DNA of 20,352 bases from Acrasis kona (lineage: Eukaryota > Heterolobosea > Eutetramitea > Acrasida > Acrasidae): the NCBI GenBank assembly GCA_026419775.2, contig JAOPGA020000418.1, positions 1 to 20,352 of the forward strand, read 5' to 3'. Below are positions 7,786-15,914 of the stretch, piece by piece. The notes beneath the pieces were generated by a model, which was not told the origin of the DNA, did no database searches, and saw only the letters and a list, made by a program, of their open reading frames with translations. Position 1 is the stretch's first letter; every line of letters starts with the position of its first letter. The translations under genes and the position numbers were made by a program.

Positions 7786-8554
7786 TTAAATATAATGATA
7801 GTGTGTTAAGCTAGTGCCTGTCTTTGTTTTTCAAAAATTGAAAGTGAAATAATAATTATAAATATAACCTAGATTTATTTTAATTTTATCCAAATTAGAT
7901 ATTATATCTAAATTTAGATTAGAAACATTGAATTAGAATTTGAAAACTACAAAATCTGTTTCTTTGTCGTTGTGATAATATCTATCTAGATCAATTTTTC
8001 TCTCTGATTTTAATGAAACGTAGCACATCTATAGTTGATCATTATTGGTTGACTTATGTAATAAATTGGTCATAGTTGACCAAAAACCAATTTTATTGAT
8101 TTTTTCATAATTTTCATCAAATTCTGTATTTAAAATAGTATAAATTTTGTATGATTGTAATTTAGAACTTCAAATTTCTTAAATCTAATTTTATTTAAAT
8201 CAGATTTTAAGATTTCAAAATCAAATAACTCAATTTTGAATGCTGATTATAATGGTAAGCTTACATTTGACATTGAGTCATTATTGGTTGAGATATAGCT
8301 TTAAACTCAATAAAAAACGAAATAGTTGTCTGGACAACTGACATATTAAATTTTCAACGTGNAGTTCAAAATTTCCACGTTCAATAAATATTATCCACCC
8401 ACAAATTGTACTTTCCCTCTTCAAATTACATTTCAATGGTCAAAAACAAATGCATTTTCATTTCACTAATGGTGCGTAGAGTCTGGCAAGATAAATGACA
8501 TTTTCAACACGCACCTTTCCAACCATCACAACATTCAACGAGGACATACATTTA
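7786..8554. other. AT-rich non-coding stretch
   Basis: No gene seen. It has a 14-bp direct repeat TCATTATTGGTTGA (8039 and 8278), a small palindrome TTGGTCA-4-TGACCAA at 8066-8083 overlapping the same theme, and a hairpin-capable TTAGATA-3-TATCTAA at 7895-7911. From about 8380 the plus strand becomes C- and A-rich. One ambiguous base at 8362. TGCATTTTCATTTC near 8452 followed by TCTGGCA recurs as TGTATTTTCATTTC at about 8900. Confidence 0.45.
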
Positions 8555-8760
8555 CATCAAAACTTATCGTATGATTCCATCCACAAGCCCATTCTACGTT
8601 AAAGCGTGTCAAACTGTCCTGCATTTTCCAACGTCACACTACAGAAGGTTTCTTTGTAATCATGGACCAAGATTACAAAGAACCAAGAGATGTCGCAAAC
8701 CCTCTGACCGCGAAATTGCCTTTCACTCACGAAACCGAGAGCATTGTCTCACATAGACAT
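8555..8760 (+). pseudogene. diverged copy of the PFYV/PRD small-protein family
   Basis: Positions 8571-8700 are related in DNA and protein to 14300-14420. Shared text is IPSTSPFYVKAC here and TPSTHPFYVRAS there, then RFLCN here and IFLCN there, at comparable spacing. PRDV follows in a different frame here (EPRDVANPLTAKL), so an indel separates the halves and this copy is probably broken or spliced differently. It lies at the head of a cluster of further copies (8790-9640). Function unknown; no domain recognised. Confidence 0.45.
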
Positions 8761-8789
8761 TAACAAATACATTAACAACAATCAATCCC

Positions 8790-9006
8790 ATGAAGGAACA
8801 AACAATTATAATCATGACAAACACTCCCATCATTAACCTACCCTCCACAGAGTATGTAATACCATACACATTACGTGTCATATCGAATGTAAGTAAAATT
8901 GTATTTTCATTTCTTTAATGTCTGGCAGATGGATAACATTGATGATAATGGATTATGTATAATTGATTCTCCTACGCAAAGTCCCTCTTTATTGAGAAAA
9001 ATGTAG
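8790..9006 (+). CDS. candidate two-exon small protein
   Basis: Starts at ATG 8790 (MKEQTIIIMTNTPIINLPST). Exon 1 ends at 8888, a 40-nt GT-AG intron (8889-8928, GTAAGTAAAA ... CTGGCAG) follows, and exon 2 reads MDNIDDNGLCIIDSPTQSP to a stop at 9004-9006, about 58 residues in total. The junction falls between codons and both sides are open. The start MKEQ and its preceding DNA resemble the LNHFVIMKERQ and LNHFITMREQ segments of the other family copies, so this may be an exon of a longer gene and not a free-standing one. Alternative start at ATG 8814. Function unknown. Confidence 0.4.
8889..8928 (+). other. predicted 40-nt intron
   Basis: GTAAGT donor, TTTAATG branch-like motif, GGCAG acceptor. 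The same length as the two introns at 9096-9135 and 9403-9442. Confidence 0.6.
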
Positions 9007-9343
9007 AGCTCCACGGCCGGCAATTCTACCTGTAAAGAATAGACGTTTAACAAGGGAAGAACCACCTAAGAGTGTTCTCACCACCGGCATTTGGTGTAAG
9101 TACCTTAATGTTACTTTTTCTAATGTAACGAATAGTCTTGTTGATGACAATCAATCCATCTTACAACTTTCAATCAAGGAGAAAACTTTGAGGAACAATA
9201 GTTTTACAAGAAAGATCACTTTGAGTAATGGATCACATACATTGAGTCACGAAGGAACGATCCACACATACACTGAGTCAACCAAACAAGAGCAACAAAT
9301 TCCGCCACACCATGGTCTACATGTTCGTCCTAAAGGCAAAATC
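9004..9343 (+). repeat. tandem duplication, unit 1 (about 340 bp)
   Basis: Begins TAGAGCTCCA like unit 2 at 9344 and shares with it a GTAAGTACCTTA donor segment, the CTTTTTCTAATGTAACGAAT segment, and ACAACTTTCAATCAAGGA. It contains its own 40-nt intron (9096-9135). Downstream of that intron a frame reads DNQSILQLSIKEKTLRNNSF and stays open to about 9343. The upstream exon is interrupted, so this copy looks decayed. Confidence 0.7.
9096..9135 (+). other. predicted 40-nt intron in duplication unit 1
   Basis: GTAAGTACCTTA ... CTAATGTAACGAATAG. Sequence and length match the intron in unit 2, so intron and exons were duplicated together. Confidence 0.6.
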
Positions 9344-9352
9344 TAGAGCTCC

Positions 9353-9638
9353 ATGACCGACGATTCTATGCAAAGAATCTTCATCGCCATCATGGGCATG
9401 CCGTAAGTACCTTATTATTACTTTTTCTAATGTAACGAATAGGCGTGACAACATGAGGATAACAATCAAACCAACCATCTTACAACTTTCAATCAAGGAA
9501 AAAACTTTGACCATCAACAGTTTTGGGGTTGGATCAGCACAATTACAAGTCGTCCCCATACATTTAAATCATTTTGTCATCATGAAGGAACGACAGCACA
9601 TCTCAAGAGATTTGTTACAAGATACTTTGAACGTTTAA
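9353..9638 (+). CDS. spliced small protein of the PRD/LNHF family
   Basis: Exon 1 9353-9402 (MTDDSMQRIFIAIMGM), intron 9403-9442, exon 2 9443-9638, giving 81 residues. The splice splits a CCG codon after two bases and creates PRDNM. The intronless relative at 14210-14584 reads RIFLCNNNGQPRDVMLYIKH at the matching place, against RIFIAIMGMPRDNMRITIK here, so the paralogue supports the exact intron borders. Further on, LNHFVIMKERQ matches LNHFITMREQR. No signal peptide, membrane segment or known domain. The start is the first ATG in frame, but an upstream exon is possible. Confidence 0.5.
9403..9442 (+). other. 40-nt intron supported by an intronless paralogue
   Basis: GTAAGTAC donor, TCTAATGTAAC branch region, GAATAG acceptor. 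Removal joins the reading frame so that it aligns with the uninterrupted relative near 14370-14430. Confidence 0.72.
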
Positions 9639-9640
9639 AT

Positions 9641-10084
9641 GGAAGAGTACAGGCAGAAGAACATTATGCGATGGATGCAACATTTTAATGATGCCGCAAG
9701 AGGAGTGTGGATTGAATTATACTTTTAGACTCATTGGTGTAAATACTATGAGGCAGCCATGACCGTTGACTTTTGATTTTTCATGTCAAAATACAGACGT
9801 CTAGCGGATACTAACTGATTCAAATCTGTACGTAATAAAATTTGCATTTATCAAAACTTCTGATTTCCATCACTCTTTCTCAACATCCGAATAATGTCCT
9901 GATTGCAACTGAAGGGGATCACACAATCACTATGAACGAACGTTGACTCGATTTGTAAACTTACTTTCTTATTTTATATAACTCAACCTCTCCTTTCTGT
10001 TCCACAGAACTGTTGAAAAAGTAGGATATAGTATAAAAATGACATGTAAAATTCGGTTCGTCGAAAAAACAACAATACAACAAT
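9641..10084. other. non-coding stretch with one intron-like segment
   Basis: No gene recognised. 9955-10007 looks like a 53-nt intron (GTAAAC donor, pyrimidine tract CTCTCCTTTCTGTTCCACAG), which would put a 5' exon or leader before the ORF at 10085, but no good coding frame crosses it. Confidence 0.35.
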
Positions 10085-10321
10085 ATGAAGTACACAAAAG
10101 AAACAACAAGAACAGAATGGATAAAGAAACCAGCTGACCAGACCAAACAAATCAAATCAAACGTTGACCTTAATAATGTTGTGGCAGGAACAAGAAGGAG
10201 AAAGGATTACAACTATGCCGACACGCTATTTAATGGGAATGTGAACAAACCTGTACAAAGACTAAAAGGCAAAAGGCTTTCAAAGAACAGACTTGAAACA
10301 AGATTAAAAGCTACAATATGA
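10085..10321 (+). CDS. small basic protein, unknown
   Basis: A 78-codon ORF from ATG 10085, strongly basic: MKYTKETTRTEWIKKPADQT at the start, GTRRRKDYNYADTLFNGNVN in the middle, and LKGKRLSKNRLETRLKATI at the end. It is preceded 77 bp upstream by a good 3' splice site (AG at 10006-10007) and followed by AATAAA about 25 bp after the stop, an arrangement that fits a short spliced transcript. No membrane segment or zinc motif. Lysine/arginine content would suit a nucleic-acid-binding or ribosomal-type peptide, but no family match was recognised. Confidence 0.4.
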   Translation: MKYTKETTRTEWIKKPADQTKQIKSNVDLNNVVAGTRRRKDYNYADTLFNGNVNKPVQRLKGKRLSKNRLETRLKATI

Positions 10322-11170
10322 GCTGCTGTTCAACACGCATGTATCATAATAAATGTTTTATATAAAACCATTCTCAGCTTTTTAGAGTTTAAAAATGCGC
10401 GCAATTTCGAATAAGTCTGACATTACATATCTTGTGGCACCAATAGAACCTCTGAATTCAAGTCGCGTTAGAACAGGAATTAATTACTCCAACTACTTCA
10501 TTAGCGAAGTATTTTCTGCAAACAGCAATGTTCTTGGAAATTAAACGTAATGTATATACTCTCGTCGACCAACCAAATATAATCCAATGCGTATCTCTAC
10601 ATGTGGTCTTATTAAATGATGCTTGTTGTTCTTCAATACATCTTGTTCTTAAATATCTTGAAGTTGATGGCTAATCAAATATGTCTTACTTGCAGCATAA
10701 AAGGTATCATGAACTCAAAAGTAGTGTGTAGTCATCCATATGAATCATCTATTGATGATTAAATGGATTATCTAATCTTCCCTACAGACGGCCAAGTTAG
10801 AATTGTTAATTATCGTTATGCGAAAGGTATGTCTTTGAGAGGATTTCTAAAGTTGTCAAAAATTCAAACCTCCGGAAGTTTATTTGCTCTTGAGTGTTTT
10901 TCTATACTTCTCAAAGTTCCGATCTTTTTTCATGAAACTATCCACCACTATCGATTTCCTTATTCTGCAAGTAACAAACACATGTTTTATTCTTTGTGTC
11001 AAACTCAAAATTGACATGTCGAAAAGTCAAAGTTGTCATTGTAATGCGAGGGAAAAAAATCCGTTACGTGCTCGTCAAATTTCATAATTTTCTTCTATTT
11101 CGAACTCTATAAATTGGACAACTTCAAAAAACAAAAACACAAACAGAAAAGCAAAAACAAAAACACAACA
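10322..11170. other. stretch without convincing gene
   Basis: An 83-codon ORF at 10763-11014 (MDYLIFPTDGQVRIVNYRYA) follows a TTCCCTACAG acceptor-like segment only loosely and matches nothing I know; it may be an exon remnant. The end of the stretch (11120-11165) is an A-rich run of AAAAACACAAAC-type repeats. Confidence 0.3.
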
Positions 11171-11171
11171 C

Positions 11172-11365
11172 CACTGCATGAACCAAATCCATACGGATAA
11201 GCTACGACTATCACATGGACCTTCATCTGGTACCGTATCTTGGAAGTTCTTATCCACAGCTGCTGCCAAGAGATGAAGAAGGTAAGAAGACACTTTCAAC
11301 GATCCAAACTAACCTCACATTAGAACAAAACTATCTTCCATCCGGGCACGGTTACAATCAACACA
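11172..11365 (+). repeat. 192-bp tandem duplication, unit 1
   Basis: Matches 11364-11557 at a constant offset of 192 bp on both sides of the intron, with one compensated 2-bp shift within it. The central 60 bp (11209-11281) is nearly identical in both copies. Confidence 0.88.
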
Positions 11366-11373
11366 TTGCATGA
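11215..11373 (+). CDS. spliced copy 1 of the MDLHLVPYLG peptide
   Basis: Exon 1 11215-11281 reads MDLHLVPYLGSSYPQLLPRD, a 42-nt intron (11282-11323; GTAAGAAG ... CTAACCTCACATTAG) follows, and exon 2 reads EQNYLPSGHGYNQHIA to a stop at 11371-11373, about 38 residues. It is the left half of a tandem duplication, and its 3' exon stops inside the start of the second unit. It could be a decayed copy, or an exon skipped or combined in a larger transcript. Function unknown. Confidence 0.35.
   Translation: MDLHLVPYLGSSYPQLLPRDEEGKKTLSTIQTNLTLEQNYLPSGHGYNQHIA
11282..11323 (+). other. predicted 42-nt intron, duplication unit 1
   Basis: AAG|GTAAGA donor, CTAAC 14 bases before a CATTAG acceptor. Shared with unit 2. 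Confidence 0.65.
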
Positions 11374-11557
11374 ATCAAATCTAAACGGATGAGCTACGAC
11401 CATCACATGGACCTTCATCTGGTACCGTATCTTGGAAGTACTTATCCACAGCTGCTGCCAAGAGATGAAGAAGGTAAGAAGACTTTCATCAGTTTCCACT
11501 AACCTCACATTAGAAAACAAATCCATCTTCCATCCAGGCACGGTTGCTATGACCAAA
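11366..11557 (+). repeat. 192-bp tandem duplication, unit 2
   Basis: Second copy of 11172-11365. The two copies are close enough (about 85-90 percent by eye) for a moderately recent event. Confidence 0.88.
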
Positions 11558-11659
11558 CAGAAAACGTTAAGAAACCATAGTTTCATACGATCCTACGATA
11601 TGGGTTCTGCCCCTTTCAGCTTGTACCATAGGTTAACACTGTTAATCCACGGAACATGA
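11389..11659 (+). CDS. spliced copy 2 of the MDLHLVPYLG peptide
   Basis: ATG at 11389 gives MSYDHHMDLHLVPYLGSTYP. Exon 1 ends at 11473, intron 11474-11513 (40 nt), and exon 2 runs to a stop ending at 11659 with text such as SIFHPGTVAMTKQK and SAPFSLYHRLTLLIHGT, about 76 residues. Without splicing the frame would stop in the intron; with splicing it stays open for 146 bases of exon 2. The last part of exon 2 overlaps the first unit of another tandem duplication (11600-11815). No domain, signal peptide or membrane helix is evident. Its neighbours are similar short spliced ORFs, so it may be one set of exons in a larger A/C-rich gene. Confidence 0.45.
11474..11513 (+). other. predicted 40-nt intron, duplication unit 2
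   Basis: Same donor (GTAAGAAGAC) and acceptor (CTAACCTCACATTAG) as in unit 1, but 2 nt shorter in the middle. Confidence 0.68.
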
Positions 11660-11815
11660 AGAAACGGCGACCGTCACAGTAAAACTGTGATATATATATC
11701 ATTTGAAGGTTATGGGTTCCGCTCCTTCAGCTTGTATCATAGGTTACTCTGTTGATCTATAGTACATAATGAAACAGCAACCATCACAACAAAGTGTGAC
11801 ACATATAACCAGTCG
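11600..11815 (+). repeat. 112-bp tandem duplication, two units
   Basis: ATGGGTTCYGCYCCTT and CAGCTTGTAYCATAGGTTA start both units at 11600 and 11712, and the units close with AACxGCxACCxTCACA and GTGATATATAT or GTGACACATAT. Unit 1 begins inside the last exon of the preceding spliced ORF; unit 2 has no equivalent long frame. Confidence 0.75.
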
Positions 11816-12006
11816 GAAGCAACTAAAATACAATCAGACTCAAACAAACAGAAACTGGCCAGTGGTTTACAATCATCAAGATCCACGCCATCCCAACTTC
11901 CAAGCGTAAACACTTCGACCTACTTTCGCAACCAGTAACCAACGCTACAAGATCAACAACACAACATTATCGACCTCCGATTATACACAGCCACAGCAAC
12001 TTAGGA

Positions 12007-12549
12007 ATGATCAAACAACATTACATACGAATAATCACATCAGCACAACCACCATCCATCTACAAGTCAACCGCGCATACTCACATCGCTTCAACTACGA
12101 AGGAATTTTGGTCAAAGTTTCGTAACAACATATCATCATTCGCAACTTCATCAGAGCCCATGTTTCAACCAACACATCAGAGATCAAAACATCCACCGTT
12201 ACCAAGACGAATATACACATCTAACAGGCGCCGCTCAACTCCTATTGTAACATCATCGTTTGTCATGTTACTAGAACACAACCAGATAGAGTTATACGAC
12301 ATCGAATCAGAAAGATCATCATGGAGTTGGGCGGCATACAAGTATTACACAGTAGAAGAGCAAAAAAGTAGGAAAAAAAATAGAAGGAGAGAGCTAGCAC
12401 CGACACATTACTTGTAAGTGATTCATCATGGCAGCTTAACTAACTTCTTTTATAGACAGCATCCAGTTACTAGCACCAGCAACACCTTCAACATCACTAG
12501 AGCGATATGGAACATCAACACTCACAAATACATCTATTATAACACATAA
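12007..12549 (+). CDS. candidate spliced A/C-rich ORF, unknown
   Basis: ATG 12007 opens a 407-base exon reading MIKQHYIRIITSAQPPSIYK and later LLEHNQIELYDIESERSSW and EEQKSRKKNRRREL. It runs into a textbook 42-nt intron (12414-12455: GTAAGTGATT ... CTTAACTAACTTCTTTTATAG). Exon 2 continues in frame as QHPVTSTSNTFNITRAIWN to a stop at 12547-12549, 166 residues in all. Ser/Thr/His-rich at the N-terminus, with a basic cluster near residue 130. The A/C bias lowers stop frequency, so the length alone is weak support; the splice signals are the better evidence. No family recognised. Confidence 0.42.
12414..12455 (+). other. predicted 42-nt intron with strong branch point
   Basis: GTAAGT donor, CTTAACTAAC branch-like motif about 15 bases before a TTTTATAG acceptor. 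The best-formed intron in the window. Its length is a multiple of three, yet it contains in-frame stops. Confidence 0.75.
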
Positions 12550-12719
12550 CAACACTCGAAGATACAGCAACACCAATTTCAACTTCGATGCCCACTGCAG
12601 CACCTATCAGATACAGCTACAGCAATTGACAGACAACCACCGCCTCGATATCAAAACGAACATGCCGTAACCAAACAACAGCAGTTCCATTGCTAGGCAA
12701 GTATGCACCACTTCCACTT

Positions 12720-12761
12720 GTATGTGACTTTCTTCATGCCATGCCATTACCAACTTCTAAG
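12720..12761 (+). other. possible 42-nt intron before the Thr-Pro tract
   Basis: GTATGT donor, pyrimidine-rich middle and TTCTAAG acceptor. Its removal deletes two stops in the Thr-Pro frame and extends that frame 49 bases upstream to 12671. The acceptor is weaker than in the other introns and no ATG start is reached, so this is tentative. Confidence 0.35.
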
Positions 12762-13255
12762 ACAATTGCTACATCACTCCTACATCAACACCAACACCTA
12801 CTTCAACTGCCACATCCACACCAACACGCACACCGACATCAACACCTACTCCAACACCTACTCCAACTCTCACACCAACACCTAGTTCAACACCTACTCC
12901 TATATCAAATCCTACATCAACAACCACACCTACATTAACACCTACACTAACTCCAACACCTACTATAACACCGAATCCAACACCTACTCCTACATCAACT
13001 CCTACTCCCACTCCAACGCCTACATTAACACCTATATCTACTCCTACTTCAACACCTACTCCCACACTAACTCCCACTCCAACTTTTACTCCAACTCCCG
13101 CACTAACTCCTACATCAATACCTATTCCAACTCCCACAATAACACCCACATCAACACCAACATCTACTCCAACATATATTAATACTCCAACACTTACTAC
13201 AACACTTACTCCATCGCCTACCCCTACACCTACCCAAATTGCCATCCTCCAATAG
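12762..13255 (+). repeat. hexamer/dodecamer repeat encoding a Thr-Pro tract
   Basis: About 490 bp of diverged CCAACACCTACT-type repeats. On the plus strand one frame is stop-free from 12761 to 13252 and reads [18 protein letters not shown] text with Ser, Leu and Ile replacements, ending TPTQIAILQ before TAG 13253-13255. A Thr/Pro tract of about 160 residues would be an extended, possibly O-glycosylated stalk of a surface protein. No ATG begins the frame, so it would have to be an internal or terminal exon. The mirror frame on the minus strand reads VGVGVDVG and is a by-product of the repeat. The sequence cannot tell whether this is a coding stalk or a plain microsatellite. Confidence 0.55.
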
Positions 13256-13270
13256 GCACCCTTCTGTTGA

Positions 13271-13954
13271 ACCATCCATTACAACCGCTTCAGCCACCGC
13301 AACTGTGCTCCTACAACCACGATTGCAACAACTGGTATAAATGCCGCACTTACCACTGCTGTAACACCTTATTTAACTGCTACAACTGCCACCCCAATCA
13401 CCGCAGCACCGCATGTACAACCCACCACTACCGTTACACCGACTCCAGAACCAACAACAACACTCCAACGCCTACGCCAACCACAACCGCTAGAGTCTAA
13501 TAGAGTCAGGACCTTCCGAATTATTCGCGACACGAGGATAGTACGAGAACACGTAATACTACCGCCATACCCACAAACCACCATCGTTGAACCTACTACT
13601 ACTGCATCATCTCCTGTAGTCACTATTAACGCCGGTGCAACTATAACCACAGCACTACAGAATCAATCACCCAGAACCGACCTTTACAATCGCACATCAA
13701 CTCCGGAGATATGTCCGCTGTTCACAATCGCACAAAATGAACCGCAACATGAACAACAATCAACATCCCACCGACAGACCAAAACACCCAGTATCAACGT
13801 AGTAGAATCGAATCGATCGGGAGATTTCACAAGGAAGGGATACCACAAGTACTTTAGAATGCACGTCAAACACGTTACGAAGAAAATAGAGGAAAATTAT
13901 GGAACAACAACCCTGACAAGAAGTAACAACAGCGCAACCTTAACACCAAAATAA
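13271..13954 (+). CDS. long start-less open frame downstream of the Thr-Pro tract
   Basis: Same frame as the Thr-Pro tract, separated from it only by TAG (13253) and TGA (13268), then open for 227 codons to TAA 13952-13954. It begins Thr/Ala-rich (APTTTIATTGINAALTTAVT), passes through NRVRTFRIIRDTRIVREHVI, and ends basic (RKGYHKYFRMHVKHVTKKIE). No GT dinucleotide lies between about 12860 and 13265, so the two stops cannot be removed by a GT-AG intron starting in the repeat. Either this is a decayed continuation of a Thr/Pro-rich protein, or an open frame favoured by low T content. The first ATG comes only 30 codons before the end. No domain recognised. Confidence 0.35.
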   Translation, partial: TIHYNRFSHRNCAPTTTIATTGINAALTTAVTPYLTATTATPITAAPHVQPTTTVTPTPEPTTTLQRLRQPQPLESNRVRTFRIIRDTRIVREHVILPPYPQTTIVEPTTTASSPVVTINAGATITTALQNQSPRTDLYNRTSTPEICPLFTIAQNEPQHEQQSTSHRQTKTPSINVVESNRSGDFTRKGYHKYFRMHVKHVTKKIEENYGTTTLTRSNNSATLTPK

Positions 13955-14209
13955 TGCAGCTCAGTATGTTTTCCCTGATCAAGCACAAGACACATCAACA
14001 CCAACGTATGATCATTTCAACATCAGCACAACAAACACTTTCGAAAAACGACACTTTACAACAAACGCAACACCACGCCAAATTAACAAACCTCGCCACA
14101 AACATTTACAAGTTAGACTAAAATCCATCACGTATTCACCAGCAACAAGATCAACAAGATTATCAAACTCCGCATGGCCCTGGCGAGATGGATGCTTTTT
14201 TCGACATGA
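13955..14209. other. A/C-rich spacer
   Basis: No gene, intron or repeat recognised; the composition continues that of the flanks. Confidence 0.4.
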
Positions 14210-14584
14210 ATGGAATCAACAACTCTTACAGCTACATTGCCTTCCGACATTTATCAAGACTGCGACCAGGACCTGCATTCACATCAAATCTTGTACTGCG
14301 TGACTCCATCTACACACCCATTCTACGTTAGAGCGAGTCATTCACATCAACCAGAATTGTCCCTTTCCAACACGCTAAGGATATTTCTTTGTAATAATAA
14401 TGGACAACCAAGAGATGTTATGCTATACATCAAGCATCTTCAAACCCCATCGACCGTACAATTAAATCATTTCATCACCATGAGGGAACAACGACCGAAA
14501 AGAACTACGTCATCATCTCGTTACAGCCAAGATGAGCAACTAGCGAGCAACTCAAATCGAACAACGACAACGATGGAAAGATGA
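14210..14584 (+). CDS. intronless member of the PFYV/PRD/LNHF family
   Basis: 124 codons from ATG 14210. It carries, on one continuous frame, the three motifs that are scattered over exons at 8.5-9.6 kb: TPSTHPFYVRAS (about residue 34), RIFLCNNNGQPRDVMLYIKH (about residue 58) and VQLNHFITMREQR (about residue 84), followed by a Ser/Thr/Arg-rich tail. The conservation of peptide motifs between copies that differ much in DNA suggests that the family was once under protein-level selection. No signal peptide or membrane helix. Function unknown. Confidence 0.5.
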   Translation: MESTTLTATLPSDIYQDCDQDLHSHQILYCVTPSTHPFYVRASHSHQPELSLSNTLRIFLCNNNGQPRDVMLYIKHLQTPSTVQLNHFITMREQRPKRTTSSSRYSQDEQLASNSNRTTTTMER

Positions 14585-15124
14585 TCGAAATCATCCCAAA
14601 CAATCATTCACACACAACCAGAGCAACGAAAGATTCGGCACAAGAATGTTCATCAAGATGAAAACTAGCACTTTAGCACTTACCGTTTGATAGCTCATAT
14701 CCCCGAGATGAAGATTTTCAAGAATAAGTTCTGATCGGATTAAATGGTGGACATCAAACCTACGAGACGGGAGATCAAATTCGTCTCGACACTCGCCAAA
14801 GCACCATAAGCTAACGATTCNATAAATTATAGGAATGGTCTCGACAATANGAAATGCATTGAAATCAATGTGGAGGATGGATCAAGTAGATCGGAACACA
14901 ACAAGCTCATAGTAGAATTCAATCACAGTCGATGAAATATTTACATTCATTACAATAGAATCAACACTGTCAATCAAACAAGGCGAGACAATAAATCTAA
15001 ATCATTGCAAAGGACGAGATTATCGGTTACAACTTTGCATCAGAGAATTGAACGCTCCTCATCAACAAAAAGTCATTATTTCCTTCTCTCCAACAAGTGC
15101 CGAAACGAACAGAACTTTTGAAAA
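14585..15124. other. stretch without recognised gene
   Basis: Ambiguous bases at 14821 and 14850. CTAACGATTC and TTATAG near 14811-14832 resemble a branch point and acceptor, but no GTAAGT-type donor lies at a usual distance. GAAATGCATTGAAATCAATG at 14851 recalls the dispersed repeat at 15125. Confidence 0.35.
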
Positions 15125-15231
15125 CGTCATCACCTCGTTACAATATATGCTCGAATCACAATCGATGATTACCCTCATGTCGATAATATGAAATGCATTC
15201 AATGCACATTAGTCAAGATCAGAAGTTATCG
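15125..15231 (+). repeat. dispersed repeat, copy 1
   Basis: Shares CACCTCGTTRCAATMTATGC, an ATCGATxATTACCCTCA segment, GAAATRCATT and AGTCAAGATCAGAA in the same order with 15915-16043. A partial third copy lies around 14841-14870. Confidence 0.65.
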
Positions 15232-15600
15232 CTCTCCGCGTACAAATGCTTTCTTACGGACCACTTTTCTGGAATCATTATCTGTTGGATCTTCACAAAA
15301 CAACACACACTATCGCAGCAATCCAAATAAGTGTCGTTGACCTCAACAAACTGCTTTTTCTTCCACCAGTTCTGTAGATTGGAGAGTTGCTATAAACGAG
15401 AATGGTATCAAAGATGCAAAATCAAAAATAATTCAAGATTGATGTCAAGAACTACAAGCGAATTCACAATAGAAGAATTACAATTGGTGATGCACCAAAT
15501 TAAATCTTCTGGCTATTAGAGAGCGGATATTGCTACGTATTATAATAAAACAAATTTTCTTATCATTGAATGTATTTGGTCTTAAAAAATCCTACGTTGG
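15232..15600. other. stretch without recognised gene
   Basis: Several short open frames only. A 62-codon one at 15331-15519 (FTIEELQLVMHQIKSSGY at its end) has no supporting context. Confidence 0.3.
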
Positions 15601-15626
15601 GTAATATTGGATCATCTGGGTAGATT

Positions 15627-15796
15627 TTGTTGAGTGATTCGGTCGGTTCTGACAATTCGTTTCCCATTATCAATAGTATTAATAAAAGTGAAATTGAAGC
15701 TAGTAAAACGTAAGGTATCCTTATCCGTCAGTGTTGGTTATTAATAGATTTTGTAAGATTTTCAAACAGAATCAACACTCTTTTATCAACAAACAC
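15627..15796 (+). CDS. possible spliced 3' exons, very tentative
   Basis: An open stretch reads SDSVGSDNSFPIINSINKSE and ends at a GTAAGG donor. 15710-15747 would be a 38-nt intron with a TTATTAATAG acceptor, and the frame then continues FCKIFKQNQHSFINKH to a stop near 15796. There is no start codon and no family match. Listed because the intron resembles the others in size and signals. Confidence 0.22.
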
Positions 15797-15914
15797 TAGA
15801 AACACAAACGCAACCTACACTACATTATGTCTTTCGTACTTTATACCGATAAAAACTACCTGATTACAAGATGTATGATTTGGAATTATGATCATTAGTC
15901 GACGATAAGCAATG

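Larger units (their letters stand above)
9344..9640 (+). repeat. tandem duplication, unit 2 (about 300 bp)
   Basis: Second copy of the block at 9004-9343, with a 30-base shorter first exon. Contains the spliced ORF 9353-9638. Confidence 0.7.

Noticed and set aside
11320-11586. 88-codon minus-strand ORF across the 192-bp duplication
   Set aside because: Antisense to two spliced plus-strand frames whose introns and peptides agree between copies.
12769-13275. 168-codon minus-strand frame reading VGVGVDVG
   Set aside because: It is the reverse-strand reading of the Thr-Pro repeat; any such hexamer repeat gives a long Val-Gly frame.
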